Shown: positions 54,075 through 62,522 of the stretch, piece by piece
Layout of the letters: each line of letters begins with the position of its first letter
How positions within the stretch are numbered: position 1 is the first letter of the stretch
Source: Alphaproteobacteria bacterium
GTDB taxonomy: Bacteria; Pseudomonadota; Alphaproteobacteria; Acetobacterales; Acetobacteraceae
Assembly (NCBI GenBank): GCA_016869715.1
Contig: VGDM01000010.1
Location: forward strand, 1-64,000
Direction: 5' to 3'
Length of the DNA: 64,000 nt
Made by a program: the position numbers and the translations under genes
Notes under the pieces: generated by a model
Seen by the model: only the letters and a program-made list of their open reading frames with translations
Told to the model about the DNA's origin: nothing
The model's database searches: none

Positions 54075-54626
54075 TCAAGCCGCCACCCTTGCCACCAAAT
54101 CGTAATCCACTTCCGGTGTATAAACCGACGCCTCCTTCCCAAGCCGAGAGGAAAACAGTGTGAAATGCTCAACCTCCACCGGCGTCGCGCGGAACAGATT
54201 ATAGGCCTGCACAAAGGCCATCAGCTTTTCCGGCGCGGCGCGATCCGTGCGCGCCAAAGTCACATGCGGCGAAAAGCGCTTGCGTTCCGGCGCCAGCCCC
54301 ACGCGTTGCAGCGCAGTTTCCACCTTGGTCTGCAAATGCGTCAGCGCGTCATTGCGCTCGGCGCCCACCCAAAGCGATTGGATGCGCCCGGCCTTCTCAA
54401 ACGTGCCGACGCCGGCAAGCTGCAAGGTAAACGGCCGCGCGCGGATCGCCGCCAGCGCGTCATCCACTTCCTGCGCGCGCCAGGGCTCGATCTCACCAAT
54501 GAAGCGGAGCGTCAGATGGTAATTCTCGGGCGGCACCCAGCGCGCGCCGGGAATACCCCCCGCAAGCCCCGCGATTTCCGCCCTGAGTGAGGCCGGCAAG
54601 GCGAGGGCGACGAAAAGACGCAACAT
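54075..54626 (-). CDS. thpR: RNA 2',3'-cyclic phosphodiesterase ThpR
   Basis: 183 residues from ATG 54626, with GGAGG 10 nt upstream; the longer frame overlaps tesA. Two HxT motifs of the 2H phosphoesterase family are visible, YHLTLRF and SPHVTLAR. The start LRLFVALALPASLRAEI is typical. It opens 2',3'-cyclic phosphates to 2'-phosphates on RNA. It follows tesA by 34 bp on the same strand. Confidence 0.88.
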   Translation of the reverse strand: MLRLFVALALPASLRAEIAGLAGGIPGARWVPPENYHLTLRFIGEIEPWRAQEVDDALAAIRARPFTLQLAGVGTFEKAGRIQSLWVGAERNDALTHLQTKVETALQRVGLAPERKRFSPHVTLARTDRAAPEKLMAFVQAYNLFRATPVEVEHFTLFSSRLGKEASVYTPEVDYDLVARVAA

Positions 54627-54660
54627 GGCGGGGGCCCTCCTGGTGCGGTCCGCGGCTCGC

Positions 54661-55329
54661 CTAAGGGGCAGCAACCTTGCCCAGCAGCGAATCGACATAG
54701 GGTAGCATGCGGCGAACCATCTCCGCGACGCCAGCGACATTTGGGTGAATGCCGTCCGGTTGATTGAGCGAAAGATCGCCCGCCACCCCCTCCAGCAGGA
54801 AGGGGTAGAAGACCACGCCCGGCCTATCGCGGGCCAATTCACTAAAACTCGCAGCAAATTCCCGCCCATACTCGGCGCCGAGGTTGGGCGGCGCCAGCAT
54901 CCCGGTCAGCATGGTGGGTAGGCGTTTTGCGGCCAGGGCATCCAGGATGGCGGCCAAATTGGCCCGGCTTGACCGGGGCTCAAGCGCGCGCAGCCCATCA
55001 TTGCCGCCAAGCGCCACAATCACCGCATGGGGGTTATCGGCCAAGGCCCAATCGAGCCGCGCCCGCCCGCCAGCCGTGGTATCGCCGGAAACCCCGGCAT
55101 CAATCACGCGCACCGCCCGGCCCTTGGCACGCAGGGCGGCTTCCAGCCTGGCCGGCAGGGCCTCGGCCCGCGCCAGCCCATACCCGGCGGTGATCGAATC
55201 CCCCAGCATCATCAGGCGGATTTCCGCCGCCTGCGCTGGCAGCGCCGCCAAGCCCAGCAGCGCCAGCGATTGGCGCGCGAGCCATCTGCGACCATATGCG
55301 CGGGCAGGATAGGAGTTTCGCGATACCAT
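54661..55329 (-). CDS. tesA: Arylesterase/thioesterase of the SGNH family, TesA-like
   Basis: 222 residues. A Tat-like start with RRWLARQSLALLGLAALPAQ ends at a signal cleavage. The SGNH blocks are complete: GDSITAGYG (Ser45), SGDTTAGG, GGND, and DGIHPN with the catalytic Asp/His. It hydrolyses aryl esters or acyl thioesters in the periplasm. AAGGG lies about 6 nt before its ATG. The start codon overlaps that of ybbA on the other strand within one CATG (55327-55330), the divergent tesA/ybbA arrangement also known in Escherichia coli. Confidence 0.9.
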   Translation of the reverse strand: MVSRNSYPARAYGRRWLARQSLALLGLAALPAQAAEIRLMMLGDSITAGYGLARAEALPARLEAALRAKGRAVRVIDAGVSGDTTAGGRARLDWALADNPHAVIVALGGNDGLRALEPRSSRANLAAILDALAAKRLPTMLTGMLAPPNLGAEYGREFAASFSELARDRPGVVFYPFLLEGVAGDLSLNQPDGIHPNVAGVAEMVRRMLPYVDSLLGKVAAP

Positions 55330-56056
55330 GGATGCCCTTCACGTCCCCGAAATGCCCAGCGCCGGGGTCACCAAACCCCTGATCGAAGCGCGCGGCCTTG
55401 GCTTCCAGGTGAGGGCGGGGGAGGGTGAGATCAACATCCTCCGCGGCATTGATCTGCAAGTCGCGGCGGGGGAGGCCGTCGGGATCGTCGGCCCCTCAGG
55501 TTCGGGCAAAACCAGCCTGCTAATGCTGCTGGCCGGGTTGGAACGCCCGACATCCGGTGCGCTGTTGATTGATGGCGCGGATATTGGCGCCATGGAGGAA
55601 GACGCGCTGGCGCGTTTCCGGCGCGAGAGGCTCGGCATTGTCTTTCAGGCCTTTCATTTGATCCCGACCATGACAGCGCTTGAGAACGTCGCCGTGCCCT
55701 TGGAATTCGCCGGGGTGCTCGATGCTTTTGATCGTGCGGCGGAAGCCTTGCGTGCGGTTGGGCTGGGGCGTCGCCTGGGCCATTACCCCGCGCAGCTTTC
55801 GGGCGGCGAACAGCAACGCGTGGCGCTCGCGCGGGCCTTTGTCGCGGAACCACGTTTGCTGCTGGCGGATGAACCCACCGGGAACCTCGATCGCGCCAAG
55901 GGTGAGGAAGTCATGACGCTGCTGTTTGATTTGCGCGCGCGGCTTGGCGCGACGTTGTTGCTGATCACGCATGACCCCGCGCTGGCGGCGCGCTGCCCGA
56001 GGCAATTGCGCATTGAAGATGGGTTGATTGTCGTAGATCACAGGGTGGCGGCGTGA
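55328..56056 (+). CDS. ybbA: ABC transporter ATP-binding protein, YbbA/LolD-like
   Basis: 242 residues. Walker A VGPSGSGKTSLLMLLAG (about 55-71), the LolD/MacB-type insert FQAFHLIPTMTALENVAVPLE, signature LSGGEQQRVALARA and Walker B LLLADEPTGNLD, with the switch His in LLITHDPALA, are all present. It drives the permease YbbP encoded directly downstream (4-bp overlap). Synteny with tesA supports YbbA rather than LolD. The start at 55328 overlaps the divergent tesA start; an internal ATG at 55352 is an alternative. Confidence 0.88.
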   Translation: MDALHVPEMPSAGVTKPLIEARGLGFQVRAGEGEINILRGIDLQVAAGEAVGIVGPSGSGKTSLLMLLAGLERPTSGALLIDGADIGAMEEDALARFRRERLGIVFQAFHLIPTMTALENVAVPLEFAGVLDAFDRAAEALRAVGLGRRLGHYPAQLSGGEQQRVALARAFVAEPRLLLADEPTGNLDRAKGEEVMTLLFDLRARLGATLLLITHDPALAARCPRQLRIEDGLIVVDHRVAA

Positions 56057-58551
56057 GCAATTTGGCACTCGCCTTCAGGATCGCGCGACGCGAATTGCGC
56101 GGTGGCTTTCGCGGTTTGCGCATTGTGCTGGCGTGTCTCGCGCTTGGTGTGGCAGCGATCACCGCTGTCGGCACGCTGCGCGCTGGCGTGGATGCCGGGC
56201 TTGCTGCGGATGGTGCGCGCATTCTGGGGGGTGATGTTAAAATCGCCTCCCCCTATCGGCCTTTGGCGGAGGCGCCGCGCGCCTGGCTCGCAGCACGCGG
56301 CGCGCGGGTTTCCGAAGTGGTGACTCTGCGTGCCATGGCGGTCTCGGAACCCGGCCAGCGCATGCTGGTGGAGGTGAAGGCGGTTGATGCCGCCTATCCG
56401 CTTTTCGGCGCGCTCGAAGTGCAACCGCCTGTGGCGCTTGCTGCGGGCGATATCCTGCTTGATCCTTTCATCGCCGAAAGGCTTGGCATCGCGCCCGGTG
56501 CAGTGCTGCGCATTGGCGAAGCGCGCCTGATCTTCCGCGCCACCATCACGCAGGAACCGGATAAAGTTGCAAGCCCTTCATTGCTTGGGCCGCGCGCCTT
56601 GATTGCCTTGGCGTCTTTGGACGCAACGCGGCTCATTCAGCCGGGCAGTCTGGTGACCTATGAATACCGGCTGGCGCTGCCGCCGGGTGTGGATCGGCAG
56701 CGCTTCATTGCTGATCTGCGCCGCGATTTTCCGGAAAGCGGCTGGCGGATTCGCAGTTCTGAGGTCGCGGCCCCCGGTGTCAATCGCTTCCTGGATCGCG
56801 CGGCGTTTTTCCTGACGCTGGCAAGCCTGACGGCGCTGCTGGTGGGCGGTATTGGTACTGCGACCGGCGTATCGGCCTGGCTCGAACAACGTGCGCGCAC
56901 CATTGCAACCTTGCGCTGTCTTGGTGCGCCGCCAGCGCTGATTTTCCTGACTTATCTGGTACAGGTGATGGCGCTTGCGTTGCTCGGCATTGCGCTTGGC
57001 TTGGCGATTGGTTTTGCGCTGACCTGGGCGGGGGCCGCCGCGCTCGCTTCCATTCTGCCGGTGGCGCCGCGCATTCTGCCCTATCCGGCGCCGCTGATCA
57101 TGGCCGCGGCTTATGGGCTGCTGACAGCGCTTGCCTTCACGCTGTGGCCGCTTGGGCGGGCGGGCAGCATTCCGGGCGCGGCGCTGTTTCGGGATGTGGT
57201 GGCGCCAAGCGGGGGCAGGCCGAGCCTTGGCATTCTGGCGGTGATCCTGGCGGCAGCGGGCGCGCTTTCCGCTTTAGTGATTGGTACGGCGGAAAATCCG
57301 CGCTTTGCGGCTGGGTTTATCGTCGCGGTGATTGGCACGCTCTTGCTATTCCGCCTTGGTGCGGCGGCGCTGATGGCACTTGCGCGGCGCTTGCCACATG
57401 CGCGCCGCCCGGCGCTGCGCCTGGGGCTCGCCAATCTCCATCGGCCCGGCGCGCCGACGCCCCTCATGCTCGTTTCGCTTGGTGTCGGGCTCACGGTGCT
57501 GGCCGCCATTGCGCTGATTGAAGGCAATCTACGCCGGCAATTGGCGAATGAAATGCCTGCTGCTGCGCCGAATTTTTACTTCATTGATATCCAATCCGAC
57601 CAGATCCGAGCCTTCGAGGCGCTGGCCCGCGCGCAACCAGGTGTGACGGAAATCCGCAGCGTGCCCAATCTGCGCGCGCGCATTGTCGCGGTGAATGGCG
57701 TGCCGGCGGAACAGGTGAATGCAACGCCGGAGACCGCCTGGGCCTTGCGCGGCGATCGCGGCCTGACCTATGCCGAAGTACCCCCTGAGGGCGCGCGGCT
57801 TTCTGCCGGGGAATGGTGGCCCGCGGATTATGCCGGCCCGCCCTTGGTTTCCTTCGATGCGCAACTCGCGCGCGGTTGGGGGGTCAATGTGGGTGACACC
57901 ATCACAGTGGATGTGTTGGGGCGCGACATCACGCTGAAAATCGCGAGCCTGCGAGAGATCGCCTGGCGCGGGCTTGGCATCAATTATGTGCTGGTGGCAT
58001 CCCCGGGATTGCTCTCCGCCGCGCCGCATACGCATATCGCGACCATGCGCAATGATATGGCGCAGGAAGCGACACTTCTGCGCTTGCTGACGGATCGTTT
58101 CCCGAATGTATCGGGCATTCGGGTGCGCGATGCCTTGGATCAGGTGGTGGGCTTGTTGGAGAAGATCGGCTTCGCGCTTTCCGCCGTTGCCGGCATTACC
58201 TTGCTCGCGGGCTTGCTAGTGCTGGCGGGCGCGATGGCGGCGGGGCAAAAGCGGCGCATTCGCGATGTTGTGGTGCTGAAGACCATTGGCGCGAGGCGTG
58301 CGCAAATCCGCGCGAGCTTTTTGGTGGAATTTGGCCTGCTTGGCCTGACGGCGGGATTAATGGCAGCGGCGGCTGGCACAGCAACGGCCTGGGGTGTGGT
58401 GCGCTTTGTCATGCGCGCGGATTGGGTGTTCTTGCCGGGTACTTTGGCAATCACGGTGCTGGCCTGCATGGCCATCACGCTTGCCTTCGGTTATGCCGGC
58501 ACGGCCTTCGCGCTCCGTGCCAAGGCAGCGCCGTTGCTGCGCAATGAATAG
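56053..58551 (+). CDS. ybbP: FtsX-like ABC permease, YbbP family
   Basis: 832 residues, normal for YbbP. An N-terminal helix (FRIARRELRGGFRGLRIVLACLA) and a large periplasmic domain are followed by FtsX-type membrane blocks: LTLASLTALLVGGIGTATGVSAW with RARTIATLRCLGAPPALIFL, and a second set around ALSAVAGITLLAGLLVLAGAMAAGQKRRIRDVVVLKTIGA. It works with YbbA as a putative extrusion or membrane-remodelling system whose substrate is unknown. No frame defects are seen. Confidence 0.88.
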   Translation: MSNLALAFRIARRELRGGFRGLRIVLACLALGVAAITAVGTLRAGVDAGLAADGARILGGDVKIASPYRPLAEAPRAWLAARGARVSEVVTLRAMAVSEPGQRMLVEVKAVDAAYPLFGALEVQPPVALAAGDILLDPFIAERLGIAPGAVLRIGEARLIFRATITQEPDKVASPSLLGPRALIALASLDATRLIQPGSLVTYEYRLALPPGVDRQRFIADLRRDFPESGWRIRSSEVAAPGVNRFLDRAAFFLTLASLTALLVGGIGTATGVSAWLEQRARTIATLRCLGAPPALIFLTYLVQVMALALLGIALGLAIGFALTWAGAAALASILPVAPRILPYPAPLIMAAAYGLLTALAFTLWPLGRAGSIPGAALFRDVVAPSGGRPSLGILAVILAAAGALSALVIGTAENPRFAAGFIVAVIGTLLLFRLGAAALMALARRLPHARRPALRLGLANLHRPGAPTPLMLVSLGVGLTVLAAIALIEGNLRRQLANEMPAAAPNFYFIDIQSDQIRAFEALARAQPGVTEIRSVPNLRARIVAVNGVPAEQVNATPETAWALRGDRGLTYAEVPPEGARLSAGEWWPADYAGPPLVSFDAQLARGWGVNVGDTITVDVLGRDITLKIASLREIAWRGLGINYVLVASPGLLSAAPHTHIATMRNDMAQEATLLRLLTDRFPNVSGIRVRDALDQVVGLLEKIGFALSAVAGITLLAGLLVLAGAMAAGQKRRIRDVVVLKTIGARRAQIRASFLVEFGLLGLTAGLMAAAAGTATAWGVVRFVMRADWVFLPGTLAITVLACMAITLAFGYAGTAFALRAKAAPLLRNE

Positions 58552-58561
58552 AAAGCCCCAT

Positions 58562-59071
58562 ATGGCCGAGGATGAAAAGCTCTCAGCGCTTGATGTTAGC
58601 CTGCTCCGCCGCGCCTTTGCGCTGGCCAATGAGGCGCGCGCGCGCGGTGATCGCCCCTTCGCGGCAGTGATTGCCGATGAGAAGGGTCAGGTACTGGTCG
58701 AGGCCGGGTCCACCCAGGGCAAGGGCGGCGGCGGCACGCTCGCGCATTCCGAAATGAATGCCCTGCACGCGGTTTTGCGGGCCGGGCTACCGCGCGGTGT
58801 GCTGCGGAATGCCACGATCTATTCCTCGGGCGAGCCCTGCGCGATGTGCTCGGCGGCGATATTTTATACTGGCATCGGCCGCGCCGTTTATGGGCTTTCC
58901 GCGGGCGCCATTCTGCATTTGCGCAATGCGCAGCCCCATACGGCGGGGCTGTCCCTTTCTTGCCGGGCGGTGTTGGACAGTGCGGCGGAGAAGGTGGCGG
59001 TGGTTGGGCCGTGCCTGGAAGAAGAAGGTGCGGTGCCGCATCAGGGCTATTGGCGGGAAGGGGTGGCCTAA
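58562..59071 (+). CDS. Nucleoside/cytidine deaminase-like zinc hydrolase
   Basis: 169 residues from ATG 58562; an alternative ATG at 58544 overlaps ybbP. The deaminase zinc site is clear: LAHSEMNALHAV (H-x-E, the zinc His and catalytic Glu) and SSGEPCAMCSAAIFYTGIGR (PCxxC zinc Cys ligands). The N-terminal region VSLLRRAFALANEARARGDRPFAA is typical of tRNA-adenosine, guanine or cytosine deaminase relatives. The longer arrangement LSCRAVLDSAAEKVAVVGP is like bacterial guanine/nucleoside deaminases. The base specificity is not determined. Confidence 0.82.
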   Translation: MAEDEKLSALDVSLLRRAFALANEARARGDRPFAAVIADEKGQVLVEAGSTQGKGGGGTLAHSEMNALHAVLRAGLPRGVLRNATIYSSGEPCAMCSAAIFYTGIGRAVYGLSAGAILHLRNAQPHTAGLSLSCRAVLDSAAEKVAVVGPCLEEEGAVPHQGYWREGVA

Positions 59072-59153
59072 GGGTGCCGGTTGCCGCGCCGCCCTAACCA
59101 TGCGTTAAGCCGTCGCCTTTGTTTGGCGGCAAATCAGGAAGGAAAGCCACATC

Positions 59154-59741
59154 ATGATTGAAAACCTGTCCGTGCGCCTGCGCCATGGCGCCCTTTTGGC
59201 CCTGCCGCTTTTGGCGCTGATCGGCTGCGCCACGCCCACCCCGGAACCGCCCGTGGTTGCCTCCACCACACGTGAAATGGTGGCGGCGGTGGACCGCGTG
59301 GATGCGCGGACCCGGACCATCGTGGTGCGTAGCCCGGAAAATAAGCCGCAAACCCTGCAGCTTGGCCCGGAAGTGCAGAACTTCGCCCAAATCCGCCGTG
59401 GCGACCGCGTGCGGCTGCATTATGAGGACGCCGTGGCCGTGCGCATGGCCCCCCGCGGCAGCCGGATGGAACCTGAAACCGTGGTGGGCGCTGCACGCCC
59501 TGAACCCGGAACCCGGCCTGCCGCCGGCGCGGCCGCCGCGACGCGCGCCCAGGTGCGCATCACCGCCCTGGATACCGCCAACAATACTGTGAGCTTCGTC
59601 GGGCCGTCCCGCGTGGAGCGTACCGTTGCTGTCCGCGCCCCTGAGCTGCGCGAATTCTTGAAGACCCTGAAGGTTGGTGACCGGGTGGATGTCGCCATTG
59701 CGGAAGCCGTCGCCGTGCGGGTGGAGCCGCCGGAGCGTTGA
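59154..59741 (+). CDS. Lipoprotein with two tandem barrel-like repeats
   Basis: 195 residues. GALLALPLLALIGCATPTPE is a lipoprotein signal with lipobox LIGC. The mature part contains two similar repeats of about 50 residues. The first is VDRVDARTRTIVVRSPEN and later RRGDRVRLHYEDAVAVRM. The second is ITALDTANNTVSFVGPSR and later KVGDRVDVAIAEAVAVRVEP. The V-D/L-D...GDRV...AVAVR pattern suggests a small beta-barrel duplicated in tandem, as in DUF5666-like proteins. Function is unknown. GGAAGG lies shortly before the start. Confidence 0.75.
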   Translation: MIENLSVRLRHGALLALPLLALIGCATPTPEPPVVASTTREMVAAVDRVDARTRTIVVRSPENKPQTLQLGPEVQNFAQIRRGDRVRLHYEDAVAVRMAPRGSRMEPETVVGAARPEPGTRPAAGAAAATRAQVRITALDTANNTVSFVGPSRVERTVAVRAPELREFLKTLKVGDRVDVAIAEAVAVRVEPPER

Positions 59742-59749
59742 TCAGGACC

Positions 59750-59780
59750 GGGCGCCCGTTGGTCTGACCGGCGGGCGCCC
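59750..59780 (+). terminator. GC-rich hairpin after the lipoprotein gene
   Basis: GGGCGCCCG (59750-59758) pairs perfectly with CGGGCGCCC (59772-59780), starting 9 bp after the stop. The loop is 13 nt and no T run follows, so it may act as a weak terminator or a transcript-stabilising stem. Confidence 0.35.
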
Positions 59781-59784
59781 CCTA

Positions 59785-59814
59785 TTGATCTGCATTACGA
59801 AATATCCATATCAT
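59785..59814 (+). promoter_or_regulatory. Candidate promoter for the BI-1 family gene
   Basis: TTGATC (59785-59790) and TATCAT (59809-59814) are separated by 18 bp in an unusually AT-rich stretch, ending about 40 nt before the ATG at 59856. The hairpin just upstream separates it from the previous gene. Confidence 0.45.
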
Positions 59815-59855
59815 TGTCTAACGGGGGATCCTCCCCATCAACAGGAGTGTTCGTT

Positions 59856-60638
59856 ATGGCCTTTGGTCCCGACACGCGTTATAACACCGACTGGAGTCGG
59901 CCCGTCGTGGCCGATGCGGCCGCAATTGATGCCGGGCTGCGGGCATATATGCTCCGCGTCTATAACTGGATGGCGTCTGGCCTGCTGCTGACCGGCATTG
60001 TCGCTTATGTGATCTATTCCTCACCTGAGCTGCAACAGATGTTCTGGTCCGTGACACGCGCCGCCAATGGCGCGCGCATCGTCTCGCCGACCATCCTCGG
60101 CTGGGTCGTGATGCTCTCGCCGCTCGCCTTCATCCTGGTGCTGTACTTTGGCATCAACAAGCTCTCGCGCCCCGCGACGCAGGCGCTGTTCTGGGTTTTC
60201 GCTGCTTGTATGGGGGCGAGCCTGTCGAACATCTTCCTGCGCTACACCGGCCAGTCCATCGCCAGCACCTTCTTCATCACCGCGTCCATGTTCGCGGCGG
60301 TGAGCCTGTACGGGTACACCACAAAGGCGGATCTGACGCGCTTTGGCAGCTTCATGATCATGGGTCTGATCGGCATTCTGATCGCGGGTGTGGTCAATAT
60401 CTTCCTGGCCTCCCCGGCGTTAGCCTTTGCGATCAGCGTGATCGGGGTGGTCGTGTTTGTTGGCCTCACGGCCTATGACACGCAGCGCATCAAGGCGGAT
60501 TACGTGCAATTCGCCTATGCGGAGGGTCCAGATGAAGCCGGCAAGCGGAGCGTGATGGATGCGCTTGGCCTCTACCTGAACTTCGTCAACCTGTTCCAGC
60601 TGCTGCTGTCCTTCATGGGTCAACGCAACAGCGATTGA
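59856..60638 (+). CDS. Bax inhibitor-1/YccA family membrane protein
   Basis: 260 residues from ATG 59856 with AGGAG upstream. Seven hydrophobic segments are visible, from YNWMASGLLLTGIVAYVIY to FVNLFQLLLSFMG. The family C-terminal pattern GLTAYDTQRIKADY, whose Asp is part of the conserved pH-sensing pair in BI-1 proteins, is present. In bacteria these proteins are inner-membrane modulators of FtsH or calcium leak channels. A strong terminator follows. Alphaproteobacterial genomes usually have one such gene with this N-terminal NTDWSRPV segment. Confidence 0.92.
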   Translation: MAFGPDTRYNTDWSRPVVADAAAIDAGLRAYMLRVYNWMASGLLLTGIVAYVIYSSPELQQMFWSVTRAANGARIVSPTILGWVVMLSPLAFILVLYFGINKLSRPATQALFWVFAACMGASLSNIFLRYTGQSIASTFFITASMFAAVSLYGYTTKADLTRFGSFMIMGLIGILIAGVVNIFLASPALAFAISVIGVVVFVGLTAYDTQRIKADYVQFAYAEGPDEAGKRSVMDALGLYLNFVNLFQLLLSFMGQRNSD

Positions 60639-60661
60639 ACAGAGCCTTCTGGCCTGAACGG

Positions 60662-60690
60662 AAACCCCGAGGGAAACCTCGGGGTTTTTT
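60662..60690 (+). terminator. Strong intrinsic terminator after the BI-1 gene
   Basis: CCCCGAGG and CCTCGGGG form an 8-bp perfect stem, extended by A-T pairs, around a GAAA tetraloop (60665-60684), followed by six Ts (60685-60690). It begins about 24 nt after the BI-1 stop and separates that gene from the convergent CMD gene. Confidence 0.9.
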
Positions 60691-60698
60691 ATGACCGC

Positions 60699-61079
60699 TC
60701 ACAAACCCTGATCAATGGGAACACGGAGCGCTTCCGCCAAACGGTTCGTCTCCGCCGCGATGCCTAGTACGGCGAGCAATTCGCCGTGCATCGCCTCTGT
60801 CATGCCCTTGGCGCGCGCTGCTGCCGTGTGGGAAGCCGTGCAATAGGCACACCCCGCCGCTGCTGAGGCCGCGAGATAAAGCATTTCCTTGGTCAGCGGG
60901 TCGAGCGCCCCTGGCGCCATGACCTGCTTCAGGCTTTCCCAGGTGCGCCTGAGCGTTGGCGGATGCACTGCCAAGGCCTTCCAGAAATTATTGACATCGG
61001 CGACACCCCGCGTCGTTTTGATGTCATCAAATACCGCGCGCACCTCCGGCACGGCATCGGCATATTCAATCAGCGCCAT
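60699..61079 (-). CDS. Carboxymuconolactone decarboxylase family protein (AhpD-like)
   Basis: 126 residues. The redox motif GCAYCTASH has C77, C80 and H84, matching the CxxC...H active site of AhpD-type proteins, which act as disulfide reductases in peroxide defence. LTKEMLYLAASAAAGCAYC is typical. True decarboxylases of this fold lack the CxxC, so an antioxidant role is more likely. The start overlaps the stop of the YCII gene by one base. Confidence 0.85.
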   Translation of the reverse strand: MALIEYADAVPEVRAVFDDIKTTRGVADVNNFWKALAVHPPTLRRTWESLKQVMAPGALDPLTKEMLYLAASAAAGCAYCTASHTAAARAKGMTEAMHGELLAVLGIAAETNRLAEALRVPIDQGL

Positions 61080-61720
61080 TAGGCAGCGCCGGGGAAGGGG
61101 CGATAGGGCAGCGCCGCCAAGCGCGTTGCATGCAGGGTAATGTCCCGCCAGACGCCACCTTTCACATACGGGTCTTCGGCCATCCAGGCGCGCGCCGCTT
61201 CATCCGTACCGTGGCGCGTGACGGTGATGGAACCGATCATGCGGCTCTTGGCCTCATCCAAAATGGCGCCACCAACCGCGAGCGTGCCATCGGCCGCCAT
61301 GGGCTGCATGCGCGCGATATGCGCCCCCCGCGCTGCCTGGCGGCGGGCGGGGGCATCGGCATCTGTGCCATCATAAGCGATAGCAACCGTATGGGTGCGG
61401 GTGCTGGCCATGGGATCGCCTGGCTTGGGCAGTCGCTGATAGGGCAAGGGCGCGATGCGGAAGGGCAGGATACGCACATCGCCCCAGACGCCTTCCACCG
61501 AAAAGGGTTCTTCGGCCAGATAGGCGCGAACGCCCGCCATATCCTGCACATCCAAGATCATGAGCGATCCGGAAGGCACCCATTCGCTCGTGAAAAGTGG
61601 TGTGCCGAAGGGCATCCGCCCATCCTCAGCCCAACGGCTGATCAGCGCCCGGTGGCCGTCCATCGCCGCGGCGCGGCGGGTTTTATCGGCACCATCGAAA
61701 GCAAGAACGGCGTAGCCCAT
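61079..61720 (-). CDS. Tandem YCII-domain protein
   Basis: 213 residues consisting of two YCII-like (EthD/YciI ferredoxin-like) domains. The first has RRAAAMDGHRALISRWAEDG and LMILDVQDMAGVRAYLAEEPF. The second has ARRQAARGAHIARMQPMAADG and DEAARAWMAEDPYVKGGVW. Each carries the conserved His near the N-terminal helix (in DGHRAL and RGAHIAR) and the family ending with F/PYV. Single YCII proteins dimerise, so the fusion probably makes an internal dimer. The enzyme activity of the family is poorly defined. The stop overlaps the CMD start codon by one base. Confidence 0.8.
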   Translation of the reverse strand: MGYAVLAFDGADKTRRAAAMDGHRALISRWAEDGRMPFGTPLFTSEWVPSGSLMILDVQDMAGVRAYLAEEPFSVEGVWGDVRILPFRIAPLPYQRLPKPGDPMASTRTHTVAIAYDGTDADAPARRQAARGAHIARMQPMAADGTLAVGGAILDEAKSRMIGSITVTRHGTDEAARAWMAEDPYVKGGVWRDITLHATRLAALPYRPFPGAA

Positions 61721-61799
61721 GGCATTTCCCCTTCATTGGAAGCGCAGCATGCCATGGGCGGAGGCTTATGAAAGGGGGGGCATATCCGCCCCCACCCCA

Positions 61800-62522
61800 T
61801 CAATACATATGCTGGCCACCATTGATGGACAGCGTGGACCCGGTGATGAAATCGGCATCCTCGGCGGTCAGGAAGACCACGCCGCGGGCGATATCCTCTG
61901 CCTTGCCCAACCGGCCGCGCGGGATGCGGGCAATGATCTTTTCCAGAACATCGGGCGGCACGGCGCGCACCATTTCGGTGTCCACATAACCGGGGGCAAC
62001 GGCATTCACGGTAATGCCAAGCTTCGCCCCTTCCTGCGCTAGCGCCTTGGTGAAGCCATGAATGCCCGATTTCGCGGCGGCGTAATTCACCTGGCCATAT
62101 TGCCCGGCCTGACCATTCACCGACCCGATATTCACAATGCGGCCGAACTTACGCGCATTCATGCCTTCCCAGACCAGCTTGCAAAGATTGTAGCAGGAGC
62201 CGAGGTTTGTATCGATCACCGAATCCCACATGTCGCGGTTCAGCTTGCGCATAGTGGCATCGCGCGTGATGCCGGCATTGTTCACCAGAATGTCAATCGG
62301 CCCCACTTCGGCGTCAATCTTGGCAATCGCGACTGCGCATTGCGCGTAATCGGCGACATCAAATTTATAGCAGGGAATACCGGTGCGATCGGTAAACGCC
62401 TTCGCCGCGGTATCATTGCCGGCATAGGATGCCACCACGGTCCGGCCAGCCGCTTGCAGCGCTTCGCTGATCGCAGCGCCAATGCCTCTTTGGCCACCGG
62501 TGACAAGTGCAACACGCGCCAT
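61800..62522 (-). CDS. phaB: Acetoacetyl-CoA reductase
   Basis: 240 residues from ATG 62522 with GGAGAG upstream. It reduces acetoacetyl-CoA to (R)-3-hydroxybutyryl-CoA with NADPH for poly(3-hydroxybutyrate). MARVALVTGGQRGIGAAIS has the cofactor motif, then NNAGITRDATMRKLNRDMW, the triad Ser in NIGSVNGQAGQYGQVNYAAA with Tyr and Lys (YAAAKSG), and APGYVDTEMVRAVP. These blocks match PhaB rather than general SDRs. No phaA or phaC is in the window. Confidence 0.9.
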   Translation of the reverse strand: MARVALVTGGQRGIGAAISEALQAAGRTVVASYAGNDTAAKAFTDRTGIPCYKFDVADYAQCAVAIAKIDAEVGPIDILVNNAGITRDATMRKLNRDMWDSVIDTNLGSCYNLCKLVWEGMNARKFGRIVNIGSVNGQAGQYGQVNYAAAKSGIHGFTKALAQEGAKLGITVNAVAPGYVDTEMVRAVPPDVLEKIIARIPRGRLGKAEDIARGVVFLTAEDADFITGSTLSINGGQHMY

